Part shown: in pieces, positions 7,809 through 15,789 of the stretch
Layout: each line of letters starts with the position of its first letter
How positions within the stretch are numbered: the first letter of the stretch is position 1
From: Rhizobium rhododendri
GTDB lineage: Bacteria; Pseudomonadota; Alphaproteobacteria; Rhizobiales; Rhizobiaceae
NCBI RefSeq assembly: GCF_007000325.2
Contig: NZ_CP117268.1
Location: 620,001 to 684,000 of the forward strand
Direction: 5' to 3'
DNA length: 64,000 bases
The notes under the pieces: generated by a model
What the model saw: the letters and a program-made list of their open reading frames with translations, nothing else
What the model was told of the DNA's origin: nothing
Databases searched by the model: none
Position numbers and translations under genes: made by a program

Positions 7809-8666
7809 CTATTCGATACCGGAAAGACCGAGCAACGTCCCCTCGACATGCGTGCGGGTTTGGCCGCCGATCCAGACCTGGCCCTCGTCATCCCGGCCCA
7901 CATGAACACGCCCATTACGACCGAGACAGGTGCCCTGCGCGGCTATGTAGTCAGTATCCACCACGCGGGTCGCAAACAGCCACTGCGCCAGCGAGGCGTT
8001 GAGACTGCCGGTAACCGGATCTTCCACTATCGTTCCCAGATTGTCGGTGAAGAAGGCACGAACCTCGAAGGCGGCATCGCCGCCGAGAGCATGGGGGCCA
8101 ATCACGCCGATGTCGATCCGCCGCGGCCAGCTCCGTGCCGGCTTGAGCGACAGAAGCTTTTCGGCCGATGCCAGCCGGATGCCGAGCCACCCCGGACCGT
8201 TGTCGATCCAGGCAGCATCGACGATCTCACGGCTATCGATACCAAGGAACTCTTGCGCTTCCAGTCGCTCCCCATGGGATGGCGCGCCCGAGCGGATGAG
8301 AGGCGGAGCAGCGAAGGAGAGCCGGTCCTGATCGCGCCGAATTTTGACCAGACCCGCCCCGCACTCTTGGATGATATTTGATCCGCCTTTCGGCACCCAG
8401 CCGCTCTTCAGCCAAACGTGGCAGGTGCCGAGTGTCGGATGCCCGGCGAACGGCATCTCCCGATCCAGCGTGAATATCCTGACGCGATAGTCGGCGACCG
8501 GATCTATAGTCGGCAGCAGGAAGGTCGTCTCCGACAGGTTGAACCAGCGCGTGAGGCGCTGCATCTCCTCGGTGGGAAGAGCCTCCGCACCGATGATGAC
8601 AGCCAGAGGATTACCGGAGATCGCGTCCGAACCAAAAACGTCGACCATTTGAAACGAAAGGCTCAT
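7809..8666 (-). CDS. PhzF-family isomerase/epimerase
   Basis: A 285-residue PhzF-family protein of the diaminopimelate-epimerase fold. The diagnostic N-terminal FQMVDVFGSDAISGNPLAV is followed by the catalytic Glu in NLSETTF, then MPFAGHPTLG and the second-half EDPVTGSLNASLAQWL. PhzF itself isomerises an intermediate of phenazine synthesis, but most homologues have unknown substrates and no phenazine genes are present here. It has a GGAGGT site before the ATG. It is the last gene of the VOC-LysE-PhzF operon, probably controlled by the divergent MocR regulator. Confidence 0.88.
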   Translation of the reverse strand: MSLSFQMVDVFGSDAISGNPLAVIIGAEALPTEEMQRLTRWFNLSETTFLLPTIDPVADYRVRIFTLDREMPFAGHPTLGTCHVWLKSGWVPKGGSNIIQECGAGLVKIRRDQDRLSFAAPPLIRSGAPSHGERLEAQEFLGIDSREIVDAAWIDNGPGWLGIRLASAEKLLSLKPARSWPRRIDIGVIGPHALGGDAAFEVRAFFTDNLGTIVEDPVTGSLNASLAQWLFATRVVDTDYIAAQGTCLGRNGRVHVGRDDEGQVWIGGQTRTHVEGTLLGLSGIE

Positions 8667-8672
8667 TCGATT

Positions 8673-9302
8673 TTACCTCCCAGACGCGAGCAGCTTCAGA
8701 CCCGCAACAGTGAACAAGGCGCACAAGCCGCTTTCGATCCACCGTCGCAGTCGTCCGTAAATGGCGATCATCGGCGCAGTCGAGAACAGCACCGCATAGC
8801 CTCCAAAGACGAAGACGCCCAGCAGCGCGCAGCCGCCGATGATCGTCGGCAGCACGCCGGAGGGCGTATCGTTCCGAAGCCCCAGCGACATGATCGCGAT
8901 CCATGAGAGGACCGCCTTTGGATTGCCGATGTGCATGAGAATGCCTTGTCGATAGAGCTGGCGATAGCGAGGAGGAGGCACATTGGTCCGTGTCGTCAGC
9001 ACGTCGGAGGTCTCGCGCATGGCCGATCGTCCCGCGCGAAGCGCCAGATAGAGCAGATAGACACCGCCCAGAATTTTGATGACGAAAAGCGCGTCCGCAT
9101 AGGCCGCCAGCACTGCGGACATGCCCGTCGCGGCGAGGATCGCCCAGAAGAGCGATCCCGTGATGACGCCGCCCGCCAGTGCAAGGGCGGGACCGCGACC
9201 GTCGCGCATCGCCGTTGCCATGATCGCCATGTTGCTCGGCCCCGGACTGGCCGTCGCGAGGAGATAGGTGGCATAGACGAGCCCGATCTGGCTGGCGATC
9301 AT
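8673..9302 (-). CDS. LysE-family amino-acid exporter
   Basis: A 209-residue inner-membrane protein with about six hydrophobic segments. The N-terminal TASPGPSNMAIMATAMRDG matches the LysE/RhtB signature, and NPKAVLSWIA is the conserved loop. These proteins export amino acids or derivatives such as homoserine lactone. Its start overlaps the VOC gene stop by 4 nt (9299-9302), and the PhzF gene follows 6 nt later. It therefore belongs to a three-gene operon that may protect against or detoxify a small amino-acid-like compound. Confidence 0.88.
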   Translation of the reverse strand: MIASQIGLVYATYLLATASPGPSNMAIMATAMRDGRGPALALAGGVITGSLFWAILAATGMSAVLAAYADALFVIKILGGVYLLYLALRAGRSAMRETSDVLTTRTNVPPPRYRQLYRQGILMHIGNPKAVLSWIAIMSLGLRNDTPSGVLPTIIGGCALLGVFVFGGYAVLFSTAPMIAIYGRLRRWIESGLCALFTVAGLKLLASGR

Positions 9303-9739
9303 CGAACGGTCTCCCCAAGTAGCCGCCGCTCCCCACGCGGATCAAGGTCGCCGCGATAGACGATGTGGGTCTTGTTTACATCGGGGTCGCGCAGATAGGC
9401 ATCACAATACCCCTCGCCATAATGCGTACGGGCGCCCGGTACGCCCTCATCCGTGCCGATGTTCGCCAGCCCCGAGGTCCATGACGCGTTCACCGCTTCG
9501 GTTGTGGGCGCTAGGAAAGCGGCGATACTGCCGTTGCTAACCGTTGCCGGTCGCCCGTCGTGCGGGCTGTACACATAGAAGCGCGGGAGTGGCGCGTCCC
9601 CAGACACCCAGCATAGTGCCAGAGGGCCGTCATCGGGGTTGACGTCACGTTGCCGCAACCCGAGCGGTGCGAGAAGTGCATCATAAAAGCGGCCCGCTCG
9701 CTCAGGACCCCGGGTTCCGACAGTGACATGGCTGAACAT
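9299..9739 (-). CDS. VOC-family (glyoxalase-like) protein
   Basis: A 146-residue single vicinal-oxygen-chelate module: MFSHVTVGTRGPERAGRFYD at the N-terminus, and GYCDAYLRDPDVNKTHIVYRG near the end. The start at 9739 has a TGGAGG site 6 nt upstream; the in-frame start at 9778 is not needed. First gene of the operon with LysE and PhzF, transcribed away from the MocR gene. Members include glyoxalases, dioxygenases and antibiotic-binding proteins, and the substrate is not evident. Confidence 0.82.
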   Translation of the reverse strand: MFSHVTVGTRGPERAGRFYDALLAPLGLRQRDVNPDDGPLALCWVSGDAPLPRFYVYSPHDGRPATVSNGSIAAFLAPTTEAVNASWTSGLANIGTDEGVPGARTHYGEGYCDAYLRDPDVNKTHIVYRGDLDPRGERRLLGETVR

Positions 9740-9810
9740 GCGCCCTCCATGCGTCCGTCTTGGCGGACGTACGCTCATTAATTGATCGAGCTTGCCCTCC
9801 TATCAATTGT

Positions 9811-9852
9811 TACACTTGTGCGCTATTTGAATAGTGTCACATGACACTTTTG
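9811..9852. promoter_or_regulatory. Palindrome and direct repeat upstream of the mocR gene
   Basis: AGTGTCA-CA-TGACACT (9833-9848) is a 7-bp inverted repeat with a 2-bp spacer. In addition, ACACTTxTG occurs twice, in 9811-9820 and 9843-9852, 32 bp apart, about three helical turns. MocR/PdxR regulators commonly bind direct repeats between divergent promoters. The element ends 11 bp before the chosen mocR start (9864), overlapping the alternative GTG start, which argues against that start. Binding is inferred. Confidence 0.55.
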
Positions 9853-9863
9853 AGGTATCCGGC

Positions 9864-11234
9864 ATGCGCATCCAATCCCCTTGGGCACCGCGCCTCGCGG
9901 ACATCGAAGCCAGCACCGCTGACCGGCTGGTCCTAGCACTTGCAGACGACATCATTGAAGGGCGATTGAAAGGTGGCGACCGTCTGCCAGCCCATCGCGA
10001 TCTCGCATGGAAACTCGGGATCGGTCTCGGCACCGTAACCAAAGCCTATGGCATCGTTGAGAGGCGCGGCCTGACGCGGAGCGTCAAGGGTCGAGGCACC
10101 TTTGTGACAATACATCAGGCCCACGAAGGGCGGCAGATCGACCTTTCGTCCAACACGCCGCCGGCCATGCTCACCGAACGCCTCCTGACACGCACGCTGG
10201 CCGGGATCGCCAGGAGGATCGACGCAGACCAGCTCAATCTCTATGCGCCGCCTACCGGGCACCTTGAACATCGCCGTCTCATGGCACGCTGGCTGGAAAC
10301 ACAGGGCGTACCGGCCGACCCATCATGTGTGGTCCTTACAGGCAATGCCCGTCAGGCTATCGCACTGGCTTTCGATCTTGCCTGCGGTCGGCAAGGGGTT
10401 ATCCTGACCGAGAGGCTAACCTACCCCGGTGCGATTGCACTCGCCCGGCGCAAAGGACACCGGATCCTCGGTGTTGAAATCGACGCGGAAGGCATGATCC
10501 CGGAAGCGCTTGCGACAGCCCTCGCTAGTGAAAAGGATGGCGAAAAGGTAGTCTATCTCACGCCGACGCTGCACAATCCTTCCACCGCGACAATGGGATC
10601 GGCACGACGACAGTCGATCGTCGATATTTGCTGCCGTGCCGGCGCCCGGATCATCGAAGACGGCGTTTATGCCTTCGCGTCCGGCCTGCCGCCGCTGGCA
10701 GCTTTAGCGCCGGACATTACGCTTCACGTCAATGGATTTTCGAAGTCGCTTGGGCCGGGATTGCGGATCGGCGTGCTGGCGCTACCGCCCGCTATGATGG
10801 ACGCGGCAGAGGACATCGTGCGGGACATGCCGATGCAGCCGGCACCTCTTTCCTGTGCGCTGGTGGAGGAGTGGCTGGCGAGTGGTGTCATCGCATCGGT
10901 TCAAAAGGATCTCGTCCATGAAGCTGCGCGCAGATCGCGTTTGGCCGCCTCGGTTCTCGGCGCCGCCGGTCTCATCACCGATCGGGCAGCGTGCCACGCC
11001 TGGCTGCCCGCGTCGCGCGATTTCGCCGATAGCCTCGTCACAGCCGCTGCCGCGATCGGAGTCAAGCTTACGCCCCCTGCATCGCTAATGGTCGAAAGCG
11101 AGGATCAAACGACCGGCATCCGGCTTTGCCTCGGCGGGCCGTCGTTCGACGAATTGACGCTCGCCCTAAGCGGGATCTCAGGACTATTGAAGAATGCGCA
11201 CTATATCAACGTCGGTCGTCAAAACTCGGGATGA
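9864..11234 (+). CDS. MocR-family regulator (GntR winged helix fused to aminotransferase domain)
   Basis: About 456 residues. The N-terminal winged helix (RLPAHRDLAWKLGIGLGTVT, then GLTRSVKGRGTFV) is GntR-type. The remainder is a type I aminotransferase-like domain with the PLP-binding lysine at K294 in GFSKSLGPGLRIG and the NPSTATM loop that follows HN. Such regulators sense PLP-bound amino compounds. ATG 9864 is chosen because TGAGG lies 8 nt upstream and the alternative GTG at 9834 lies within the palindrome. It faces the VOC-LysE-PhzF operon, its probable target. Confidence 0.9.
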   Translation: MRIQSPWAPRLADIEASTADRLVLALADDIIEGRLKGGDRLPAHRDLAWKLGIGLGTVTKAYGIVERRGLTRSVKGRGTFVTIHQAHEGRQIDLSSNTPPAMLTERLLTRTLAGIARRIDADQLNLYAPPTGHLEHRRLMARWLETQGVPADPSCVVLTGNARQAIALAFDLACGRQGVILTERLTYPGAIALARRKGHRILGVEIDAEGMIPEALATALASEKDGEKVVYLTPTLHNPSTATMGSARRQSIVDICCRAGARIIEDGVYAFASGLPPLAALAPDITLHVNGFSKSLGPGLRIGVLALPPAMMDAAEDIVRDMPMQPAPLSCALVEEWLASGVIASVQKDLVHEAARRSRLAASVLGAAGLITDRAACHAWLPASRDFADSLVTAAAAIGVKLTPPASLMVESEDQTTGIRLCLGGPSFDELTLALSGISGLLKNAHYINVGRQNSG

Positions 11235-11467
11235 TCCGCGCCGACATTGGAGCCTGATGGCGGCGGATAGGTGGACCTGAATAGCCGAGGACGTTCGGCC
11301 TCTCTCGGGACTCGCCAAACACGACTGCTTCGCCTTCCCAAGCCGCGCTTGTCAGCCCGTTCATGCCAAAACACCTGAGCGCCTTGAGAAAAGGCTGGAT
11401 TGGAGGGCGGCAGAGAGCCATAGAAGCACGCAAGGTGCGCTGGACCTCCAGCCAAACATAGAAGCGC

Positions 11468-11629
11468 ATACCGTCGATAGACGACGATAATCCTCGTGGC
11501 ATTCCCCTCTTTGCGTTACGCCAAGCCGTCCTTGTCGCCGAGGTGCTGAACTTCCATTACGCGGCAAATGTTCTTGGAACAACCCAATTGAACGTCAGCG
11601 CCCGGGTCAAGGGATTGCCAGATGCCTGA
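11468..11629 (+). pseudogene. LysR-family regulator, DNA-binding fragment
   Basis: An open frame encodes LFALRQAVLVAEVLNFHYAA and GTTQLNVSARVKG, clearly the helix-turn-helix of a LysR regulator, and then stops at 11627-11629. There is no good start codon (an ATA stands where ATG would fit) and no effector domain. It is a remnant. The rest of 11235-11792 holds no recognised gene. Confidence 0.7.
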
Positions 11630-11774
11630 ACGGGAAAAAGCGGACATGGAACGCATCAAGCGCTTCTTCGCGCCCGTAATCTCGTCGGACACCTTCGTCC
11701 AATTTCCGAAGCAGGGCGCTTAAACGCGAACTCGAGCGTCGCCACAACAGACTCCCATTGTAGGCAGCCAGCTT

Positions 11775-11792
11775 GTCTACTATCGTGATACG
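11775..11792 (+). promoter_or_regulatory. GTCTACTAT...GATACG motif at the XRE-cupin start codon
   Basis: GTCTACTAT (11775-11783) and GATACG (11787-11792) immediately precede the ATG at 11793. The same two words occur upstream of the acetyltransferase gene at 12444-12466. TACTAT could be a -10 box, in which case the message would be almost leaderless; no Shine-Dalgarno sequence is visible. The sharing suggests autoregulation by the XRE-cupin protein. Confidence 0.5.
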
Positions 11793-12359
11793 ATGAGCAA
11801 AGAAGATGATGTCGACCGTCGTATTGGTGCCCGCGTCCGGATTGAACGCGAGAGCAGAGGATGGTCTCTCTCAGAGCTTGCGGAGAAAGCGTCGGTCTCT
11901 CGCGCCATGATCTATAAGGTGGAGCACGGAAATAGCAGTCCGACGGCCAATCTTCTTGGAAAGCTCTCAGGCGCGTTCGGATTGAGCATGTCTACGCTGA
12001 TGGCCCGTGCCGAAATTAAACAGGGGCGTATGCTCCGAAAGGCCGAGCAGCCTCTCTGGACCGATCCGGCAACAGGATACATTCGCCGACATGTATCGCC
12101 GCGATCAGATTTTCCTTTCGATATCATACACGTAACTCTCCCGGCAGGTACGGAGGTGGCGATGCCGGCCGCAGCCTATGCTTTCATTCGACAGCTCATC
12201 TGGGTTCTTTCGGGAGAGCTCGTGTTCGTTGAGGGCGGGTCTCGGCATGCGCTGATGGAAGGCGATTGCCTGGAGCTTGGCCCACCCACGGACTGCGTTT
12301 TTATAAACGAGACGGATTCGGGCTGCACCTACGCTGTTGCTGTGCTGACTACCTCGTAG
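11793..12359 (+). CDS. XRE-family regulator with C-terminal cupin domain
   Basis: 188 residues. An N-terminal XRE helix-turn-helix (RGWSLSELAEKASVSRAMIY, then KVEHGNSSPT) is joined to a cupin domain (residues about 105-185, with LIWVLSGELVFVEGG and DCLELGPPTDCVF). XRE-cupin regulators usually control a neighbouring metabolic or acetyltransferase gene in response to a small molecule. The motif GTCTACTAT shared between its own start region and the next gene supports control of that acetyltransferase. The gene lies 135 bp upstream of it, same strand. Confidence 0.88.
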   Translation: MSKEDDVDRRIGARVRIERESRGWSLSELAEKASVSRAMIYKVEHGNSSPTANLLGKLSGAFGLSMSTLMARAEIKQGRMLRKAEQPLWTDPATGYIRRHVSPRSDFPFDIIHVTLPAGTEVAMPAAAYAFIRQLIWVLSGELVFVEGGSRHALMEGDCLELGPPTDCVFINETDSGCTYAVAVLTTS

Positions 12360-12441
12360 GTCGCTAGCCGAATTCTCACACACCGTTTCAGCAACGTTGC
12401 ATTTCGCTGCCTCGAAGCAGCACTAACTGGCTTGTCGCCAA

Positions 12442-12482
12442 TCGTCTACTATGGTAGCGATACGTAACTACATAGTAGACGA
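12442..12482. promoter_or_regulatory. 12-bp inverted repeat upstream of acetyltransferase gene
   Basis: TCGTCTACTATG (12442-12453) and CATAGTAGACGA (12471-12482) are perfect inverted copies separated by 17 bp. The left arm contains the motif found in front of the XRE-cupin gene at 11775, and GATACG follows it in both places. The right arm ends 12 bp before the acetyltransferase start. The likely role is an operator for the XRE-cupin regulator. Confidence 0.65.
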
Positions 12483-12494
12483 ATTGAGGGCAAT

Positions 12495-13013
12495 ATGGAA
12501 ATTCGAGACGCTGCTCCGGCGGATGTTAGGGCCATTGCAGATATCTACAACCATGCGGTCGTGAACACCACTGCGATCTGGAACGACGCGCAGGTGGACG
12601 CTTCCAATCGTGCGGCATGGTTGGCGGATCGGGAGCGGCTCGGCTATCCGGTTTTGGTTGCCGCTGAAGATGACGGCCAAGTTCTTGGCTACGCTTCGTT
12701 CGGAGATTGGAGAGCATTCGATGGCTATCGCCATACTGTTGAACACTCGGTCTATGTGGGTATCGAGCAACGCGGCAGGGGTATTGGCGAAGCTCTTATG
12801 CGGGCGCTGATAATTCGCGCAAGAGAACTTGGCAAGCATGTTATGGTGGCCGGGATCGAGGCGCGGAATGTCTCTTCAATAAAGCTTCACGAGAAGCTTG
12901 GCTTCGAGACTGTCGGCAACCTTAAAGAGGTTGGAACCAAGTTCGGTATATGGCTTGATCTCGCGTTCATGCAAATCATTCTCGATGCCAGGAAAATACC
13001 TTACGAAGGTTGA
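12495..13013 (+). CDS. GNAT acetyltransferase, phosphinothricin/methionine-sulfoximine type
   Basis: 172 residues matching the Pat/MddA subgroup of GNAT enzymes: IRDAAPADVRAIADIYNHAV at the N-terminus, VLGYASFGDWRAFDGYRHTVE in the middle, the acetyl-CoA loop QRGRGIGEAL, and LHEKLGFETVGNLKEVGTKFG at the end. Such enzymes N-acetylate phosphinothricin, methionine sulfoximine or related amino-acid analogues. GAGGG lies before the ATG. The upstream inverted repeat links it to the XRE-cupin regulator. True substrate not determinable from sequence. Confidence 0.88.
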   Translation: MEIRDAAPADVRAIADIYNHAVVNTTAIWNDAQVDASNRAAWLADRERLGYPVLVAAEDDGQVLGYASFGDWRAFDGYRHTVEHSVYVGIEQRGRGIGEALMRALIIRARELGKHVMVAGIEARNVSSIKLHEKLGFETVGNLKEVGTKFGIWLDLAFMQIILDARKIPYEG

Positions 13014-13018
13014 GCGCG

Positions 13019-13186
13019 ATGTTGGACCTCGGCGTATTCTTCATGCTGGTCGCAGCGGGTGCCGCGATAGTAGGTCAAAACATACTGATGGTGCAGATCT
13101 CCGGAAGCGTTCCGACCGTCCTGATACCGCTTGCTATGAATGCAGGCGTTGGGCTCGTCAGCTTATTGCTATGCGGAAGCCCATAA
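13019..13186 (+). pseudogene. YdcZ/DUF606-type DMT transporter, truncated
   Basis: An ORF of 55 residues, MLDLGVFFMLVAAGAAIVGQ then NILMVQISGSVPTVLIPLA, matches the first two membrane segments of the small YdcZ-like transporters (about 145 residues). It stops at 13184-13186. Later fragments such as HFAAELLIV occur in another frame around 13305, suggesting frameshift decay. It starts 5 bp after the acetyltransferase stop, so it was probably cotranscribed with it. Confidence 0.5.
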
Positions 13187-13361
13187 GCCTCCGCTTCCAT
13201 TGCGGGTCTACCATGGAATGCCCCGAGAGCGTGGCGCGAGACGGGCCATCATCTGCGAGGAGTGAATATATTGGCAGCGCCGCTCCCCGAACGAAGCTCA
13301 TTTCGCCGCCGAACTGCTGATCGTAAGCGCGGAAAGTCTGCAGCTCAGTGGCTCGGCTGCT

Positions 13362-13811
13362 CTATTCAAGGAGGACCGCTCCATTGCCGCTGGCGCCGAG
13401 TATGTCGCCAGGGTTGCGCAAAGGACAGTCCTTGACGGATAGGCACCCGCACCCGATACATCCTTCAAGGTTGTCTCTCAATTGCGTGAGCTTGTCCATC
13501 CGCTTTTGAAGCGCTGCTCTCCACAAATCCGCCAGATTTTTCCAATCTTCCGCATTCGGCGTTCGCCCATTCGGCAGCGACAACAACGCATGACGAATTT
13601 CAGCAAGCGGGATGCCGGCCTGCTGGGCGATTTTGATGATAGCAATGCGGCGTAAAACCTCTCGCGGATAGCGCCTTTGATTGCCGGAATTACGCGAGGC
13701 CGACAACAGCCCTTTCGCCTCATAAAAGTGGATGGTGGACACGGCAACGCCACTGCGCCTGGCAACCTCGCCCACCGCAAGCTCCCGATGAATATCTATT
13801 TGTGTCGTCAT
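13362..13811 (-). CDS. soxR: Redox-sensitive activator SoxR (MerR family, 2Fe-2S)
   Basis: 149 residues. The MerR-type helix-turn-helix ([20 protein letters not shown]) is followed by the dimerisation helix and the cluster-binding CxxCxC...C at C118, C121, C123 and C129, almost the same positions as E. coli SoxR. SoxR senses redox-cycling compounds or superoxide through its [2Fe-2S] cluster. The start at 13811 leaves the sox box (13819-13840) upstream; the longer frame to 13868 would run through it. It diverges from the VOC gene at 13912, the likely target. Confidence 0.93.
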   Translation of the reverse strand: MTTQIDIHRELAVGEVARRSGVAVSTIHFYEAKGLLSASRNSGNQRRYPREVLRRIAIIKIAQQAGIPLAEIRHALLSLPNGRTPNAEDWKNLADLWRAALQKRMDKLTQLRDNLEGCIGCGCLSVKDCPLRNPGDILGASGNGAVLLE

Positions 13812-13816
13812 GGCCC

Positions 13817-13847
13817 TTGACCTCAACCATAGTTGAGGTCGTATGAA
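13817..13847 (+). promoter_or_regulatory. SoxR-dependent promoter with perfect sox box
   Basis: GACCTCAAC-CATA-GTTGAGGTC (13819-13840) is a perfect 9-bp inverted repeat matching the SoxR consensus (CCTCAA...TTGAGG). It lies between a -35-like TTGACC (13817-13822) and a -10-like TATGAA (13842-13847), a spacing of 19 bp, the overlong spacer typical of SoxR-activated promoters. The orientation drives the VOC gene starting at 13912. Confidence 0.85.
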
Positions 13848-13911
13848 CCGTATCAGCTCATCAATCAAGCGTCGGCAACGGCGTTCAGTACGACAGACAA
13901 GGAGTTGATCC

Positions 13912-14382
13912 GTGATCTCAATTAAAGGACTTTACGAAACCCACCTGACCGTTTCGGATCTTGGTCGCTCCATTGATTTCTACCAAAATACCGTAGGTCT
14001 GGAATTGGCGCACACTATCCCGGAGCGAAACGTGGCGTTCCTGTGGATCGGCGGGCGTGAACGATCCATGCTCGGTCTCTGGTCCATCCAGAGCTCTCCC
14101 TTACGAATGAAGCTGCACATCGCTTTTCAGACGACGATCGATGAAGTCACGGAGGCTCCTGCCTACTTGCGCTCAAAGGGCATTGTTCCTCGAAATGGCG
14201 CAGGAGACGAAATCCAGGAGCCCATCGTGTTTCCCTGGATGCCAGCCTCCAGCGTTTACTTCAATGATCCTGACGGACACTCACTCGAATATATTGCAAT
14301 TTTGCCGGGACAGGCTAGGGCGGACATACCCGGTATAACTACGTTCTCGAAATGGAACCGGCTACACGATGTCGAAGGATAA
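13912..14382 (+). CDS. VOC-family protein, probable SoxR target
   Basis: 156 residues with a vicinal-oxygen-chelate fold: [20 protein letters not shown] at the N-terminus and [19 protein letters not shown] near the end, containing the usual His and Glu metal-ligand positions. It begins with GTG, preceded by AAGGAG. The SoxR-type promoter 65 bp upstream suggests induction by redox-active compounds, consistent with a role in binding or modifying such compounds, like bleomycin- or fosfomycin-resistance relatives. The substrate is inferred, not seen. Confidence 0.85.
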   Translation: MISIKGLYETHLTVSDLGRSIDFYQNTVGLELAHTIPERNVAFLWIGGRERSMLGLWSIQSSPLRMKLHIAFQTTIDEVTEAPAYLRSKGIVPRNGAGDEIQEPIVFPWMPASSVYFNDPDGHSLEYIAILPGQARADIPGITTFSKWNRLHDVEG

Positions 14383-14491
14383 TGCATGCTCAGTCGAACA
14401 TAGGATATGAACGTAGTTGGGGGGGACATCTGCTCACAAAATGCCTCGATCCGTTGTTTTCGTTGGAAAAGGCGCTCTATGAGTAAGGGGC

Positions 14492-14515
14492 AATGGTTCG
14501 ATTCCTATCAAGGCG
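14492..14515 (+). repeat. Dispersed short repeat, left of the Abi-like gene
   Basis: Contains GGTTCGATTCCTATCAAGGC, nearly identical to the copy at 56467-56490 and close to 4144-4167. A related copy at 15699-15720 lies on the other side of the Abi-like gene in the same orientation. The 14383-14715 gap holds nothing else recognised. Confidence 0.6.
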
Positions 14516-14715
14516 AAGACGTTGTGATCTGGTCTAGAACCTGTGAGAGTGCCACCTTGATCTTAGCATGACTGCGCGCCAACCAATCCGCTCTTACCCA
14601 AAAAGAGGTGAGTGGATATTGCTTGAAACTTTTGCCCAAGAGGGCTATGTAGGGAGCGTCATGGGCTGCCACACGACTCCTTCGGGAAGTGCAAAAGGGT
14701 GGCCCTTCTTATTTC

Positions 14716-15570
14716 ATGGCACTTATTCCTTACGTCAAGGCGCACGCGACGGCGGCGCAGAGGATTGCCCATCTGAGGGCAAAGGGGCTGGTTATAAGCC
14801 GCCCGAATGTCGCTGCCCGGAAAATTGAGGCCATCGGCTATGAACGTCTTCGCATTTATTTTCTGAGCCGCAGGCAGACGAACGTCACGGGCAAGCCCTT
14901 TATAGCCGGCACGAAGTATCACGACATCATCAGCCTATATGAATGCGATGCCGAGTTGCGTGACGCCTGCTTTCTTACCGTCGGGCAGTTCGAACTGCTG
15001 TTACGCAACAGCATGTCAGAGGCTTTGAGCGCGGGGTTCGGCAGTCATCCCTACTACCATGCAAGTGCATTCAAGGATTCGAGTGCAAATCTCAATGCCC
15101 TTCAGACCTTCGCCAAGGTGTATGGGGCTTCCAAGGACCGGAGGGCGAAGCACTATCGGGACACGTATAGCACCCCTGTTCTGCCGCCGATCTGGACGAT
15201 GAAGGAATTTCTGACATTCGGAGCGTCTTCGCGGATTTTTCAATGCCTCGAAGGTTCAATCAAAACAAACATTGCGGCTCAATTCGGAGTGGGTTCGGAT
15301 CAGGTTTTCACTAGCTGGATCGAAGCCCTTGTGGATTTACGTAACATCTGCGCTCACCATGACCGGCTTTTCAATCGCAGCTTACAAAAGCAGCCAAGTC
15401 GATTAAGAAGTGCGAGCGTTCCGACAGCGGCGCCAAACAAGCTGAAAGCTATCCTTGAATGCCTCGATTACATGCTCTCCAAACGAGGCTCCCCAGCCGG
15501 TATTAGCGATAGGGTACGCCGCATTATATTACAGTACCCCGAAATGCAGCTGGCTGAAGCCGGCTATTAG
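14716..15570 (+). CDS. Abi_2 (AbiD/AbiF-like) family protein, HEPN-type RNase candidate
   Basis: 284 residues. The N-terminus (HLRAKGLVISRPNVAARKIE, then AIGYERLRIYF) and the central LYECDAELRDACFLTVGQFE match Abi_2 abortive-infection proteins. Near the C-terminus, ALVDLRNICAHHDRLFNR carries an R-x4-H motif (R209, H214), the catalytic signature of HEPN ribonucleases. These proteins are thought to stop growth of phage-infected cells. Start 14716 fits family length; an in-frame GTG at 14689 is the alternative. It stands alone without an obvious antitoxin, between two copies of the dispersed repeat. Confidence 0.8.
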   Translation: MALIPYVKAHATAAQRIAHLRAKGLVISRPNVAARKIEAIGYERLRIYFLSRRQTNVTGKPFIAGTKYHDIISLYECDAELRDACFLTVGQFELLLRNSMSEALSAGFGSHPYYHASAFKDSSANLNALQTFAKVYGASKDRRAKHYRDTYSTPVLPPIWTMKEFLTFGASSRIFQCLEGSIKTNIAAQFGVGSDQVFTSWIEALVDLRNICAHHDRLFNRSLQKQPSRLRSASVPTAAPNKLKAILECLDYMLSKRGSPAGISDRVRRIILQYPEMQLAEAGY

Positions 15571-15698
15571 CAGATCCGCTGCACAGCTCGATAGCGCAAT
15601 GACTGGGTCTGCGGTTCGTGTCACGAGATAAAATCCCATTAGAGCGACCACGAAAAAGAATATTTCTCAAGGATTTAGCAAAGTCGACTTAGGGGCCG

Positions 15699-15720
15699 GC
15701 TGTTCGGTTCCTTTCAAGCG
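15699..15720 (+). repeat. Dispersed short repeat, right of the Abi-like gene
   Basis: GTTCGGTTCCTTTCAAGCG is a slightly diverged copy of the repeat at 14492-14515, in the same orientation. The pair brackets the Abi-like gene, about 1.2 kb apart. Confidence 0.5.
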
Positions 15721-15789
15721 CAATCGACTGTTTTGTCCACCCTCGGCACTTTACAACAAATTCAGCCGAAGGATGACTGGCGACACAGC

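Noticed and set aside
14492..14515. Possible tRNA 3' half (TTCGATTCC resembles a T-arm)
   Set aside because: The bases on each side do not pair into a T-stem, and no anticodon, D or acceptor arm is found upstream. The same applies to the related copies and to 35901-35930.
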